From: an uncultured Lachnospiraceae bacterium
GTDB taxonomy: Bacteria > Bacillota > Clostridia > Lachnospirales > Lachnospiraceae
Reading direction: 5' to 3'
Length of the DNA: 59,349 nucleotides
NCBI GenBank assembly: GCA_947626285.1
Contig: CANQRR010000017.1
Coordinates: forward strand, 1 to 59,349
Positions 1 to 6,880 of the stretch are shown piece by piece; position 1 is the stretch's first letter, and each line of letters starts with the position of its first letter. Both the position numbers and the translations under genes were made by a program. A model generated the notes under the pieces. That model saw only the letters and a list, made by a program, of their open reading frames with translations, made no database searches and was not told where the DNA came from.

Positions 1-125
1 ACAGAGAAGCTGAGCCCCCGAAGCACCTCCTGTTTGGTATCTCCGCTGCCGAAGGATTTTGTGAGGTCAACGATTTCCAAAAAATTTTTTAACTGCTCCC
101 GCGCCTGTTCCGCGTTTGTTTCCAT
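1..125 (-). CDS. ABC transporter ATP-binding protein, N-terminal fragment (cut by window edge)
   Basis: Reading the minus strand from the ATG at 125 gives 41 codons starting METNAEQAREQL and continuing LEIVDLTKSFGSGD and EVLRGLSFS. The pattern L-x-[IV]-x-[DN]-L-x-K-x-[FY]-G followed by V-L-x-G-[LIV]-[SD] is the opening of an ABC-type nucleotide-binding domain, before Walker A. It most resembles the MacB/LolD-like importer-or-exporter ATPases that pair with an FtsX-type permease. The start is supported by a purine-rich AAGGGATGGG stretch just upstream. Walker A and everything after it lie outside the window, so substrate and partner cannot be judged. The family call is firm; the subfamily is not. 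Confidence 0.8.
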   Translation of the reverse strand, partial: METNAEQAREQLKNFLEIVDLTKSFGSGDTKQEVLRGLSFS

Positions 126-220
126 TTCCGATTACCCATCCCTTCATTTGAAATTGCTCATAAGTTAGCAGCACCTAACTGTTATCCTTAAAGAAAGCCG
201 CTCCGCAAAGCGGCTATACC

Positions 221-2305
221 TTACTTGCTTTCATTCGTTTCCAGCAGATTCGTCATGCTCCGCAGGCTGACGCCCAGCGTAGAAAGGTTGTGCAGCATGG
301 CGGACGTCGCCGGAGCCAGCATACCCAGTGCTCCCAACGCGATCAGGGAGCCATTGAATCCGATGACAAAACGGTAATTGGAGCGGATGCGGCCGGTCAG
401 GCGATCAGCAATCCGCCGCAGACTGACCAGCTCAAACAGGCTGTCCGCGGCAATGGTGATGTCCGCGATCTCCCTGGCAATCGCCGCGCCGTCGCTGATG
501 GCAATGCCCACATCGGCCCTGGACAGCGCCGGGGAATCATTGATGCCGTCTCCGATCATGATGACCGTATGTCCTTTTGCCCGCTCTGCCTCCACAAAAT
601 CAGCCTTATCCGCGGGCAGGATCTCCGCCTGATATTCGTCTGCACCGATCTCAGCAGCAATCGCGGCAGCGGTACGCTCACTGTCTCCGGTGAGCATGAC
701 CACCCGACGGATACCCAGATCGCGCAGGCTGCGGATCACCGAACCGGCCTCCTGCCGCAGGGGATCCGAGATGCAGACCACAGCGGACAGTACGCCGCTG
801 ATCGCCAGATACAGGTGGGAATACCGATCCGGCAGAGCGTCAAAACGCGCCTTGTCGCCATCCGGGATCATGCAGTGCTCATCCTCAAAGACAAAATGCG
901 CGCTGCCGATGACGACCCGCCTGCCATTTACCTCGCTGGCAATGCCGTGAGCGACGATGTACTCTACCTCCGAGTGCATTTCCTCATGGGACAGTCCCTG
1001 TTCCCGCGCGGCCTGAACAACGGCGTTCGCCATGGAATGCGGAAAATGTTCTTCCAGACAGGCCGCCAGCCGGAGCATATCCGTCCGGTCATGCCCGCCG
1101 AACGGTACGACTTCCGCGACCACCGGGCAGGCGTGCGTCAGCGTGCCGGTCTTGTCAAAGACAATCGTGTCCGCCAGGGCAACCTTCTCCAGATACCTGC
1201 CGCCCTTCACCGTCACATGGAAACCGCCCGCCTCCCGCATCGCGGAAAGAACCGCCAGAGGCATGGAAAGCTTCAGGGCGCAGGAGAAATCCACCATGAG
1301 TACGGACAGAGCCCTGGAAACATTTCTGGTCAATAAGTATGTGAGCAGGCTGCCCGCCAGAGTGTAAGGCACCAGCCGGTCCGCCAGATTTGCCGCACGG
1401 CTCTCCGCCGTGGATTTTAAGGACTCCGACTGTTCGATCATGGCTACGATCTTATCGTAACGGCTGCTTCCCGACTGACCCGCGGCCTGAAGGACACACT
1501 CGCCCTCCTCCACCACCGTCCCCGCGTAGACTGTCATGCCCGCGCGCTTGGGAACCGGTATGGACTCCCCGGTGAGAGACGACTGATTGACCATGACCTC
1601 CCCCTCGGTGATCACACCGTCAAGCGGGATCAGACCTCCCAACCGGACGCGCAGCTGATCGCCCTCCCGGATCTGTGACAACGGCACGAGAACATCACCC
1701 TGCGGCGTCTTAAGCCAGACCCGGTCAACATTCAGAGCCATGCACTGCGCCAGATCGCTGACAGACTTTTTGCGGGTCCACTCCTCCAGAAGCTCACCCA
1801 GTCCGAGAAGGAAGCGCACCGAAGACGCGGTGGCAAAATCGCCCCGGATCAGCGAAATCCCGATTGAAAGGCCGTCCAGCACCTCCACATACATCTGTCC
1901 CCGCAAAATGCATCGTATACCGCGGTATAAGTGCGGGATGGATTTCCAGACAGTGTAGGCAGCCCGCAGAGGCATTGGAAAGAAAAGCGTGGCCGCGGCT
2001 TTTGCGGCAACCATGCCCACCAGCTTCTCTTCATAGGTTCGGTTCAGCGTCCGGCTGCTGTTGAGAGGCGGGCACAGCTCCTCCATTTCATAAGAAAAAC
2101 GTCTGAACGCCTTTAAAACGTCCGCCTCACAACCCTGATATTCCACAATGGCACAGCGGGTCCGCTCATGAACGACAGCCCTTGTGACATCCGGAAGCCT
2201 TTTAAGATAGCACTCCAGCAGATTCGCCTGCTCCAGTGACATCCGGGGCTGCGCCATCTGAACTCGGATGCGGCCCCGGCTGCGATGCTTCACGGTTACG
2301 TTCAT
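221..2305 (-). CDS. P1B-like metal-translocating P-type ATPase with altered CPx motif
   Basis: This 694-residue protein is a membrane pump driven by ATP. Visible motifs, in order, are an N-terminal HMA-like fold (about residues 1-75) without its CxxC metal site, TGES (245-248, actuator), SCALKLSMP (341-349) where P1B pumps carry CPC/CPx, DKTGT with the phosphorylated Asp at 384, an HP-like FPHS (421-424) and GDGINDSPAL in the hinge. The core is intact, so it should be active. The metal ligand triad is reduced to Ser-Cys-Ala, so specificity is unclear. It follows DUF6110 after 5 bases and appears to end an operon that also contains a 26-residue peptide. A DtxR-type regulator gene lies just upstream, which suggests Mn or Fe handling, but that is inference. 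Heavy-metal export is the alternative. Confidence 0.9.
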   Translation of the reverse strand: MNVTVKHRSRGRIRVQMAQPRMSLEQANLLECYLKRLPDVTRAVVHERTRCAIVEYQGCEADVLKAFRRFSYEMEELCPPLNSSRTLNRTYEEKLVGMVAAKAAATLFFPMPLRAAYTVWKSIPHLYRGIRCILRGQMYVEVLDGLSIGISLIRGDFATASSVRFLLGLGELLEEWTRKKSVSDLAQCMALNVDRVWLKTPQGDVLVPLSQIREGDQLRVRLGGLIPLDGVITEGEVMVNQSSLTGESIPVPKRAGMTVYAGTVVEEGECVLQAAGQSGSSRYDKIVAMIEQSESLKSTAESRAANLADRLVPYTLAGSLLTYLLTRNVSRALSVLMVDFSCALKLSMPLAVLSAMREAGGFHVTVKGGRYLEKVALADTIVFDKTGTLTHACPVVAEVVPFGGHDRTDMLRLAACLEEHFPHSMANAVVQAAREQGLSHEEMHSEVEYIVAHGIASEVNGRRVVIGSAHFVFEDEHCMIPDGDKARFDALPDRYSHLYLAISGVLSAVVCISDPLRQEAGSVIRSLRDLGIRRVVMLTGDSERTAAAIAAEIGADEYQAEILPADKADFVEAERAKGHTVIMIGDGINDSPALSRADVGIAISDGAAIAREIADITIAADSLFELVSLRRIADRLTGRIRSNYRFVIGFNGSLIALGALGMLAPATSAMLHNLSTLGVSLRSMTNLLETNESK

Positions 2306-2310
2306 ACCGA

Positions 2311-2613
2311 TCAGTTCTCCTCCTGTTCAGGAACATCTGTGTTTTCCTCTTCCGCATACCCGGCGGCGTCCGCAGCTTCCTGTTCCGCCCGCCGGTTGTT
2401 CAGATCTTTCGCCGATGCCAGTATATCTGCGGCGTTCTCTTCCACAGTGGTCACTGTCTCCATGACCGACTCCTTCACCCGCAGAGCCGCGGCAGTGGCG
2501 TGGGTATAGACCTTTTTTGCGTCCCGGCTGGACAACAGCTTCAATCCGGCGGAGCCGAACAAAGTCCCTCCCGCAAATACAGCAAGACTCTTCAAGCACT
2601 TTTCATAATTCAT
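2311..2613 (-). CDS. DUF6110 family protein
   Basis: A 100-residue protein starting MNYEKCLKSLAVFAGG. The first 30 residues are weakly hydrophobic with GGTLFGSAGLKLL, a short glycine-rich membrane-type segment. The rest is a charged helix rich in Ala, Glu and Asp that ends in an acidic tail (EEENTDVPEQEEN). I recognise this as the DUF6110 pattern, a family of unknown function commonly found beside P-type ATPases in Clostridia. A GGGAGG ribosome site lies 7 bases upstream of the ATG. It is 5 bases from the ATPase start, so the two are probably co-transcribed and co-translated. It may be a small membrane partner of the pump. I infer no enzymatic role. Confidence 0.8.
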   Translation of the reverse strand: MNYEKCLKSLAVFAGGTLFGSAGLKLLSSRDAKKVYTHATAAALRVKESVMETVTTVEENAADILASAKDLNNRRAEQEAADAAGYAEEENTDVPEQEEN

Positions 2614-2699
2614 AGCATGTCCTCCCTGTTCTCTTTTACTGGTTTCTTTTATTGGTTTCTTTTATTGATTTCTTTTACTGTTCTCCTTCACTGTCATCT

Positions 2700-2780
2700 T
2701 TACTGATGCTTGTACCCTGTGAACATCACCATAGCCATGCAAAAGACGGCACACCATGCCCAAAACCGATGCTGTTTCAC
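2700..2780 (-). CDS. 26-residue membrane peptide, GTG start
   Basis: A GTG at 2780 follows a near-perfect GGAGGTGATTCCA ribosome site (2781-2793) and opens a 26-codon frame. It encodes a basic start (KQHRFWAW), a hydrophobic centre (AVFCMAMVMF) and the end TGYKHQ. The frame is open further upstream, but that part is the structured leader and has no ribosome site. Short peptides ending in TGYK-like sequences sit in metal-transport operons of Clostridia (DUF6219-like by memory, not checked). Its place ahead of DUF6110 and the ATPase suggests a small accessory subunit or a leader peptide. The strong ribosome site is the best evidence that it is translated. Confidence 0.7.
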   Translation of the reverse strand: MKQHRFWAWCAVFCMAMVMFTGYKHQ

Positions 2781-2793
2781 TGGAATCACCTCC

Positions 2794-2962
2794 ATTCGGC
2801 ACAGCGCCATTTTGCTTATAGGAAACGACAAAACGATTTTCGTTTTGCTCGTTTCCTGCGCCGAATTTGCGCTGCGTAAGCAGCATATTTCCGGTGCAAA
2901 TTCGTGCGCATCCCCCGGAGGGGCTGTAGCAAACGGAAAATGTATTTGACGTTTGCTATAGC
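2794..2962 (-). promoter_or_regulatory. Multi-hairpin leader of the metal ATPase operon
   Basis: This stretch lies between a promoter and the small peptide gene and is almost wholly made of inverted repeats. Arms seen are 2923-2935 with 2950-2962 (13 bp, one G-T), a CCCC/GGGG hairpin at 2912-2923, CGAATTTGC 2862-2870 with 2896-2904 enclosing GCTGC 2871-2875 with 2880-2884, and a 16-bp hairpin with one bulge at 2820-2857. ATTCGGC at 2794-2800 can also pair with 2860-2866, which competes with the third stem. Such mutually exclusive pairing fits a cis-acting RNA switch. A palindromic mobile element is the main alternative. It matches no riboswitch class that I recognise. Confidence 0.55.
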
Positions 2963-3013
2963 ATCGCAAGCGCACTGCACTTAATCGCCTCTGATTCTGA
3001 CATTGTTGACTAA

Positions 3014-3043
3014 ATTTTATCTGACAAAAAACCGGGGAGTCAA
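3014..3043 (-). promoter_or_regulatory. Promoter for the peptide-DUF6110-ATPase operon
   Basis: On the minus strand, TTGACT (3038-3043) and TAAAAT (3014-3019) are separated by 18 bases, a good sigma-A promoter. It lies just after the DtxR-type gene and would transcribe the structured leader. The nearby TTAGTC/GACTAA-like bases are too weak to call a DtxR operator. Confidence 0.6.
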
Positions 3044-3066
3044 GACAAACCGTCTGTAGAAGTTTC

Positions 3067-3450
3067 CTACGGGTGCTCCAGCTCCAGCGCCTGCATCAGG
3101 CTCTGAAAGCTCTCCTCGCTGATCGCATGCTCCATGCGGCAGGCATCCTTCTCGGCAATGTCCGGCGCAACGCCCGCCCTGATCAGCCACCCGGCAAAAA
3201 AGCGGTGTTTTGCGTAGATCCTCTCCGCCATATCCCTGCCGGTCTCAGTCAAATACAGATAGCCGTCCGCGTCCCTGCTTAGAAAACCGCCCTGGCGCAA
3301 AAGACGCAGCCCGTGGCTGACGCTGGTCTTAGCATAACCCAGATATTGCGCAACATCTATGGCACGCACCTGACTTTTCCTCTGTCCCAGAATCAAGACT
3401 GCCTCCAGATAGTCCTCCCCGGATGCCCGTAGTTCCATATCCATTTTCAT
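3067..3450 (-). CDS. DtxR/MntR-family metal-dependent repressor
   Basis: This 127-residue protein starts MKMDMELRASGEDYLEAVL, the usual opening of DtxR/MntR/IdeR regulators. Residues 1-75 form the winged helix-turn-helix, with the recognition region around AKTSVSHGLRLLRQGGFL and a wing at GYLYLTETG. The second half (ERIYAKHRFFAGWL to the end) is the dimerisation and metal-binding domain, with Glu, His and Cys residues such as KDACRMEHAIS. There is no C-terminal SH3-like domain, so it is the short MntR-like form. I chose the ATG at 3450 because it has an AGGAG-like site inside the end of the DUF2325 gene and gives the family's normal length. The frame extends 88 codons further, but that part is antisense-free overlap with DUF2325 and has no family resemblance. 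It probably binds the two palindromes at 3761-3832. Confidence 0.9.
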   Translation of the reverse strand: MKMDMELRASGEDYLEAVLILGQRKSQVRAIDVAQYLGYAKTSVSHGLRLLRQGGFLSRDADGYLYLTETGRDMAERIYAKHRFFAGWLIRAGVAPDIAEKDACRMEHAISEESFQSLMQALELEHP

Positions 3451-3452
3451 GC

Positions 3453-3743
3453 TCACCTTTGCTCCTCCCTGACATCCCGCAGAACACTTTCGAGCGCGGC
3501 GCAGCTGCTCGAATGGATCCGCTCCACCCGAACTCCATTCCGCCTGGCTTCCGTAACGGCGCTGATCGCCATCTTGTGAGATACCGTGTTCACAAATATG
3601 ATCATCAGATCCGGGTAGCCCATTTTCTTCTTTATGCGGCCGCTCTCCTTCACAAATATCTTTGCCTTGTATCCATGTTCCCTGCAGATCTTTTCGTACT
3701 GACAGACCATGCACTCGTTTCCGCCTATGATCGTAACGCTCAC
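3453..3743 (-). CDS. DUF2325 domain protein
   Basis: A 96-residue protein opening MSVTIIGGNECMVCQYEKICREHG, with GGN near the start and a C-x-x-C-like pair (Cys11, Cys14). The centre, YPDLMIIFVNTVSHKMA, and the later RIHSSSCAAL fit DUF2325, a small Rossmann-like domain of unknown function. It is the first gene of a two-gene unit with the DtxR-type regulator: its stop codon is 2 bases before that gene's ATG. The pairing suggests a role in metal sensing or metal stress. The cysteines might bind metal, but that is inference. An AAGGAGG site precedes the ATG. Confidence 0.85.
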   Translation of the reverse strand: MSVTIIGGNECMVCQYEKICREHGYKAKIFVKESGRIKKKMGYPDLMIIFVNTVSHKMAISAVTEARRNGVRVERIHSSSCAALESVLRDVREEQR

Positions 3744-3760
3744 TCTGAACCTCCTTTTTC

Positions 3761-3778
3761 AGTTAGTTTTCACTAACC
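3761..3778. promoter_or_regulatory. DtxR-like operator, gene-proximal
   Basis: The sequence is AGTTAGTTTTCACTAACC, a palindrome with half-sites GTTAG and CTAAC around a short spacer. This resembles the TTAGGTTAG/CTAACCTAA family of DtxR/IdeR boxes. It lies 17 bases before the DUF2325 start codon and matches a second copy at 3815-3832, so autoregulation of the operon is likely. Confidence 0.7.
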
Positions 3779-3789
3779 ATCTGCTCAAA

Positions 3790-3808
3790 AAAGAAGCCTT
3801 TCGGCTTT
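3790..3808 (-). terminator. Terminator-like hairpin inside the DUF2325-dtxR leader
   Basis: On the minus strand the RNA reads AAGCC, GAAA loop, GGCTT, then C and six T. This is a short stem with a tetraloop and a U-run. It falls between the promoter-side operator and the gene-side operator, where it could attenuate transcription. With a 5-bp stem it may be only partly effective. Confidence 0.45.
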
Positions 3809-3814
3809 TCTTTC

Positions 3815-3832
3815 GGTTAGTCTTATCTAACT
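3815..3832. promoter_or_regulatory. DtxR-like operator overlapping the transcription start
   Basis: GGTTAGTCTTATCTAACT is a palindrome with GTTAG and CTAAC half-sites. It begins a few bases after the -10 box, so a bound repressor would block initiation. It matches the second copy at 3761-3778 in both half-sites and spacing. Confidence 0.75.
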
Positions 3833-3837
3833 TCTGT

Positions 3838-3866
3838 ATTGTAGCAGAAACTGAAAGCATTGTCAA
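3838..3866 (-). promoter_or_regulatory. Promoter of the DUF2325-dtxR unit
   Basis: TTGACA (3861-3866) and TACAAT (3838-3843) are 17 bases apart on the minus strand. This is close to the sigma-A consensus, with the operator at 3815-3832 sitting at the expected start site. Confidence 0.8.
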
Positions 3867-3888
3867 TGTTTGAAGAATCAATTTTCCC

Positions 3889-4626
3889 TCATTTTTTAAT
3901 TGGCTGTAACTCTATCCAGAATGTGCTCCCGACGCCTTCCTCTGTGTCCACGCCGCAGCGTCCGCCGTGGAGCTCGACGATCTGCCGGACGATCGCAAGA
4001 CCCAGACCCGACACGCCTTGCTGTCCGCGCTGCCGGTAGGTGTAATACTTTTCCCAGATATGCGGCAGCTGTTCAGCCGGGATACCGCCGCCGTGATCAC
4101 TGACTTCAAATCTCACACAATCATCCTTCTGGCAGAGCGAGACTTGTATTCCCTCGCTCTCCTTCGTGTGCCGTATCGCGTTGTCGAGCAGGTTGTAAAC
4201 GGCGCGCTGCAGTCCGTCGGCGTTTCCTTTTACCGTCAGATCAGGGGCGATCTCTTTGCGCACAGTCCCGCCTTTCGCCCGGAAAAGCGGTTCGAACTGC
4301 GCGACGACCTTCGTCACAAGCTCCGACATATCCACGGTTTCCGTTTCCATCTCGCCGCCGTTTGCCTGCAGCTCCGAGTATTCCAGTATCTCGTTTACGA
4401 GCGCGCTCAGTCGGTCGGATTCCTGAATGATAATGTCGGCGTCCTCCGTCCGCTGCTCCTCCTCGCCGCCGAAATCCCGGATGCTCTCCGCGTAGCCCCG
4501 AATTATCGTCAGCGGCGTCCGCAAATCGTGCGAGATATTCGCGAGCAGATCGCGCTGATAGCTCTTTGCCTCGCGAAGCTTCTGATCCGTGCGGTCAAGG
4601 GTCTCGCCGAGCCGGTCTGTCTCCGC
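3889..4626 (-). pseudogene. Sensor histidine kinase, C-terminal fragment
   Basis: The minus strand encodes the end of a HAMP region (AETDRLGETL), the DHp helix with NISHDLRTPLT carrying the phosphoacceptor His, then the ATPase domain with NLLDNAIRHT (N box), DHGGGIP (G1), GLGLAIV (G2) and GSTFWIEL. A normal kinase of this class would have two membrane segments and a sensor domain before HAMP. Here the frame runs straight into the response-regulator gene, in a different frame, near 4621-4630. Only weak internal starts (for example TTG at 4524) remain, and these would lose the His. The catalytic core is intact, so the loss looks recent. A base-calling or assembly error alone would not restore the missing roughly 200 residues. 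Confidence 0.85.
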
Positions 4627-5144
4627 GCAAGATAGGTCAGAAGATCGTACTCCTTCAAAGTCAGCTCCGCCTTCTCCCCGTCGAGCGAAACGCTGCGGCC
4701 GGCCATATCGATCTCAAGGCCGTCAAAGACCAGTTTCTCCGTTTTGTTTATACCCGCATCGGCAGCATTCACGGCGGCATTCTTTGCCTGTCTCTTCAGG
4801 ATCACATTTACTCTCGCCATCAATTCCTTCGGCGAAAACGGTTTGGTGACATAATCGTCCACGCCCACCTCAAAGCCAAACAGCTTGTCGTACTCCGTTC
4901 CCCGCGCAGACAGCATCAAAACAGGAATGTCCTTTTCCGAGCGTATCTTTTTTACCGCCGTGTAACCGTCCATGTCCTGCATCATCACATCCATGATGAT
5001 CATATCGAAATCATATTTTCTGCACAGCTCGACAGCCTCGCTGCCGTCGCAGGCCTCCGCCGTCTCATAGCCCTCGCGCCGCGCATAGCGCCCGATCAGA
5101 CGGACAATCTCTTCTTCATCGTCCACGATAAGTATTTTTGGCAT
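4509..5144 (-). pseudogene. OmpR-family response regulator truncated by fusion to kinase sequence
   Basis: The receiver domain is complete: MPKILIVDDEEE with acidic Asp8 and Asp9, phosphoacceptor Asp52 in MIIMDVMMQDMDG, and the Lys of VTKPFSPKEL. The DNA-binding winged helix starts near residue 134 and stops after LTLKEYDLLTYLAR, about residue 174, before the recognition helix. The remaining 37 or so residues (RQTGSARPLTARIRS onward) are the kinase gene read out of frame. The protein can therefore be phosphorylated but should not bind DNA normally. A promoter and RBS precede it. The natural form of this family is about 225-230 residues with VanR/YycF-like architecture. Confidence 0.85.
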
Positions 5145-5162
5145 CCTTTATCACCCCGGAAA

Positions 5163-5191
5163 ATTATAATAAAGCATCCGCTCAAATGCAA
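5163..5191 (-). promoter_or_regulatory. Promoter of the response-regulator gene
   Basis: TTGCAT (5186-5191) and TATAAT (5163-5168) are 17 bases apart on the minus strand. Just upstream, a GGGCGG/CCGCCC hairpin followed by a T-rich stretch could end the preceding small gene's transcript. Confidence 0.6.
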
Positions 5192-5224
5192 GCAAGGGCG
5201 GATAATTGCTTACCCGCCCGAATG

Positions 5225-5491
5225 TCATGTTTTATTTATTTTGAGTAATTCGGATAATTTTCCATATTTTTCCATATAATTCTGCCGGCCCACGCTGTAG
5301 CTGTAACCCGCTTTATACTCCTCGTCGTCATCGCCGTCCTGTGCATACTGGGCCGCTCTCTGCTGCCCGACGTGGTAACTGTAATCCGCATCCGAAACTG
5401 CTGTCTCCGCCGCAAATATCGCCAGCGAACTCCCTGTCAGCACAGTTACCGCCAGTGCCGCCGTGATTCCCAAAAACTTTTTGTTTTTCAT
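5225..5491 (-). CDS. Small exported protein with YSY-VG-Q repeats
   Basis: An 88-residue protein. The chosen ATG at 5491 follows an AAGGAAGGA ribosome site and opens a clear signal peptide: MKNKK, then a hydrophobic run (FLGITAALAVTVLTGSSLAIF) ending at A-A-E. The mature part is acidic and has two imperfect repeats, DYSYHVGQQ and GYSYSVGRQ, linked by QDGDDDEEYK. I recognise no family. It lies directly before the response-regulator gene on the same strand, and three 11-bp-spaced repeats upstream look like sites for an OmpR-type regulator, so it is probably the system's target or signal. Codons upstream of 5491 lack a signal peptide and were discarded. Confidence 0.75.
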   Translation of the reverse strand: MKNKKFLGITAALAVTVLTGSSLAIFAAETAVSDADYSYHVGQQRAAQYAQDGDDDEEYKAGYSYSVGRQNYMEKYGKLSELLKINKT

Positions 5492-5562
5492 AAGATCCTT
5501 CCTTTCCCGGAGTATTCCTCCGCCTGTGATGATCCTATGATAAACCGCCATTGGGGAAACTT

Positions 5563-5593
5563 TTAGGAATCTATGTGGAATTTCTGTGGAATT
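5563..5593 (-). promoter_or_regulatory. OmpR-type direct repeats upstream of the small exported gene
   Basis: TGTGGAATT occurs at 5574-5582 and again at 5585-5593, exactly 11 bases apart. A poorer copy is at 5563-5571. Direct repeats with an 11-base pitch are the usual footprint of OmpR/PhoB-family regulators. A TATCAT box (5537-5542, minus strand) lies downstream with no good -35, as expected for an activated promoter. Confidence 0.6.
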
Positions 5594-5643
5594 TTCCCGT
5601 TTCCAGATAAAATTTCCTTCTGTTACCCGTGATATTACTTTTA

Positions 5644-6771
5644 CTAAAAAACACTGTTTTTCTGCCAGCCGGCATCTATTTTTGCCTCCAGCTCCTCAAA
5701 GGATTTCAGACCGCTCAGCGCATCATAGGCTGCCACACAGGATGCACCGGTGGCTGCTGAAAGCTGAAGCGCGCGTTCCGGAGGATAGCCCTTAAGCATT
5801 GCAGTGAGGAACGCGGCAATGCTAGTATCACCGGCACCTGTTCCGGACAGGATCCTCTCCGGAACATAGCTTTTTTCAAAACCCTCCTTACCTGCCCACT
5901 GGTCCGGATTCAATTCGACACGGCTGCTGATCTTGCCAATCGTCCGCCTGTCCGCTGTCCGATAATACATCCCGGGAGCTCCGCATTTGATCAAAAGCAC
6001 CTTTGCTCCAAAATCCATACATTGTTCCGCCAAAGGCTTTACATCTTTTTCAATATCCAAAATCCCGGTAATGTCTCTTCCTGCCGCGCGCTCCTGCCAT
6101 TCATAAAAACGCTCTCTGTCAAGCATATAGCATAATTCTTCTACGCTTGGAACAAAAAAATCTACATAGGGAAGTACCCTCTCCAGAATCTTTCTCCAGT
6201 CAGCCGCTCCCGCAGCGGAAGTCTCATCCACAGACGCCATATCCAGGGACGTAGCCGCTCCCGCATCTTTTGCCTTTTTCATGATCTTCAAAAGCTCTTC
6301 CCCGTCATTTTCGTACATACTTTGCATCAGCGGAGGATACCCGAAATGAAACAGGGCTGTCTCATGCAAATCCTGCTCCGGAATATCTGAAGCCAGGAAT
6401 GTATGGTTAGCCCCGGAATGATGGAGGAAGATTCTGTCTACACCGGGAACTGCCAGGACAACGGAATAAGAAGTCGTTTCCTCCTGCGATTCGATCATAC
6501 TGCCTTCCGCATTATATCCTTTCAGGATATTCTTTATCATTGCCCCAAAAGCATCTTTTCCGATTTTCCCCATCAGGGTCACATCTGCCCCCAATATCTT
6601 CATTGCCAGTCCGGTATTTGCCACAGACCCGCCTGTGTGGACATCTGCCTCCCCCATCTGTATCAGCTTTCCGGGAGACAGGATCTCACTAAGATGATTG
6701 ACTTTTTTCTGCGGAAACACAGGTGTAATATCCAGACAGATATGACCGGCCGCAATCACTTTTTTATCCAT
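5644..6771 (-). CDS. PfkB-family carbohydrate kinase
   Basis: This 375-residue protein phosphorylates a sugar or nucleoside with ATP. It opens KKVIAAGHICLDITPVF and has TGGSVANTGLAMKILGADV (first PfkB signature region, with the G-G-x-x-x-N core), GKIGKDAFG, and near the end LSGTGAGDTSIAAFL, the second PfkB signature with the anion hole GAGD and catalytic Asp. It is longer than fructokinases (about 320), with an insert around residues 190-290. The substrate is unknown; neither neighbour narrows it. It has its own promoter at 6815-6843 and an AAGG ribosome site, so it need not be co-transcribed with degV. Confidence 0.88.
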   Translation of the reverse strand: MDKKVIAAGHICLDITPVFPQKKVNHLSEILSPGKLIQMGEADVHTGGSVANTGLAMKILGADVTLMGKIGKDAFGAMIKNILKGYNAEGSMIESQEETTSYSVVLAVPGVDRIFLHHSGANHTFLASDIPEQDLHETALFHFGYPPLMQSMYENDGEELLKIMKKAKDAGAATSLDMASVDETSAAGAADWRKILERVLPYVDFFVPSVEELCYMLDRERFYEWQERAAGRDITGILDIEKDVKPLAEQCMDFGAKVLLIKCGAPGMYYRTADRRTIGKISSRVELNPDQWAGKEGFEKSYVPERILSGTGAGDTSIAAFLTAMLKGYPPERALQLSAATGASCVAAYDALSGLKSFEELEAKIDAGWQKNSVF

Positions 6772-6814
6772 ACGGTCACCTTATTTCCTCTGTTGATATT
6801 CATTTTTTCATTTA

Positions 6815-6843
6815 ATTATAATTTATCGGTAATAGTACGTCAA
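6815..6843 (-). promoter_or_regulatory. Promoter of the PfkB kinase gene
   Basis: TTGACG (6838-6843), a 17-base spacer and TATAAT (6815-6820) on the minus strand, in the 109-base gap between degV and the kinase gene. Confidence 0.75.
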
Positions 6844-6880
6844 TGATTGGTGATGTGTCCCTTTTCGGTGTACTTGTTCA

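Noticed and set aside
2781-2975. Extension of the small peptide gene to 91 codons
   Set aside because: The extra codons fall in the palindromic leader, have no ribosome site and no coding character; the GTG at 2780 has an excellent one.
3451-3714. Extension of the DtxR-type gene to 215 residues
   Set aside because: The extra 88 codons overlap DUF2325 in another frame and would exceed the family's normal length.
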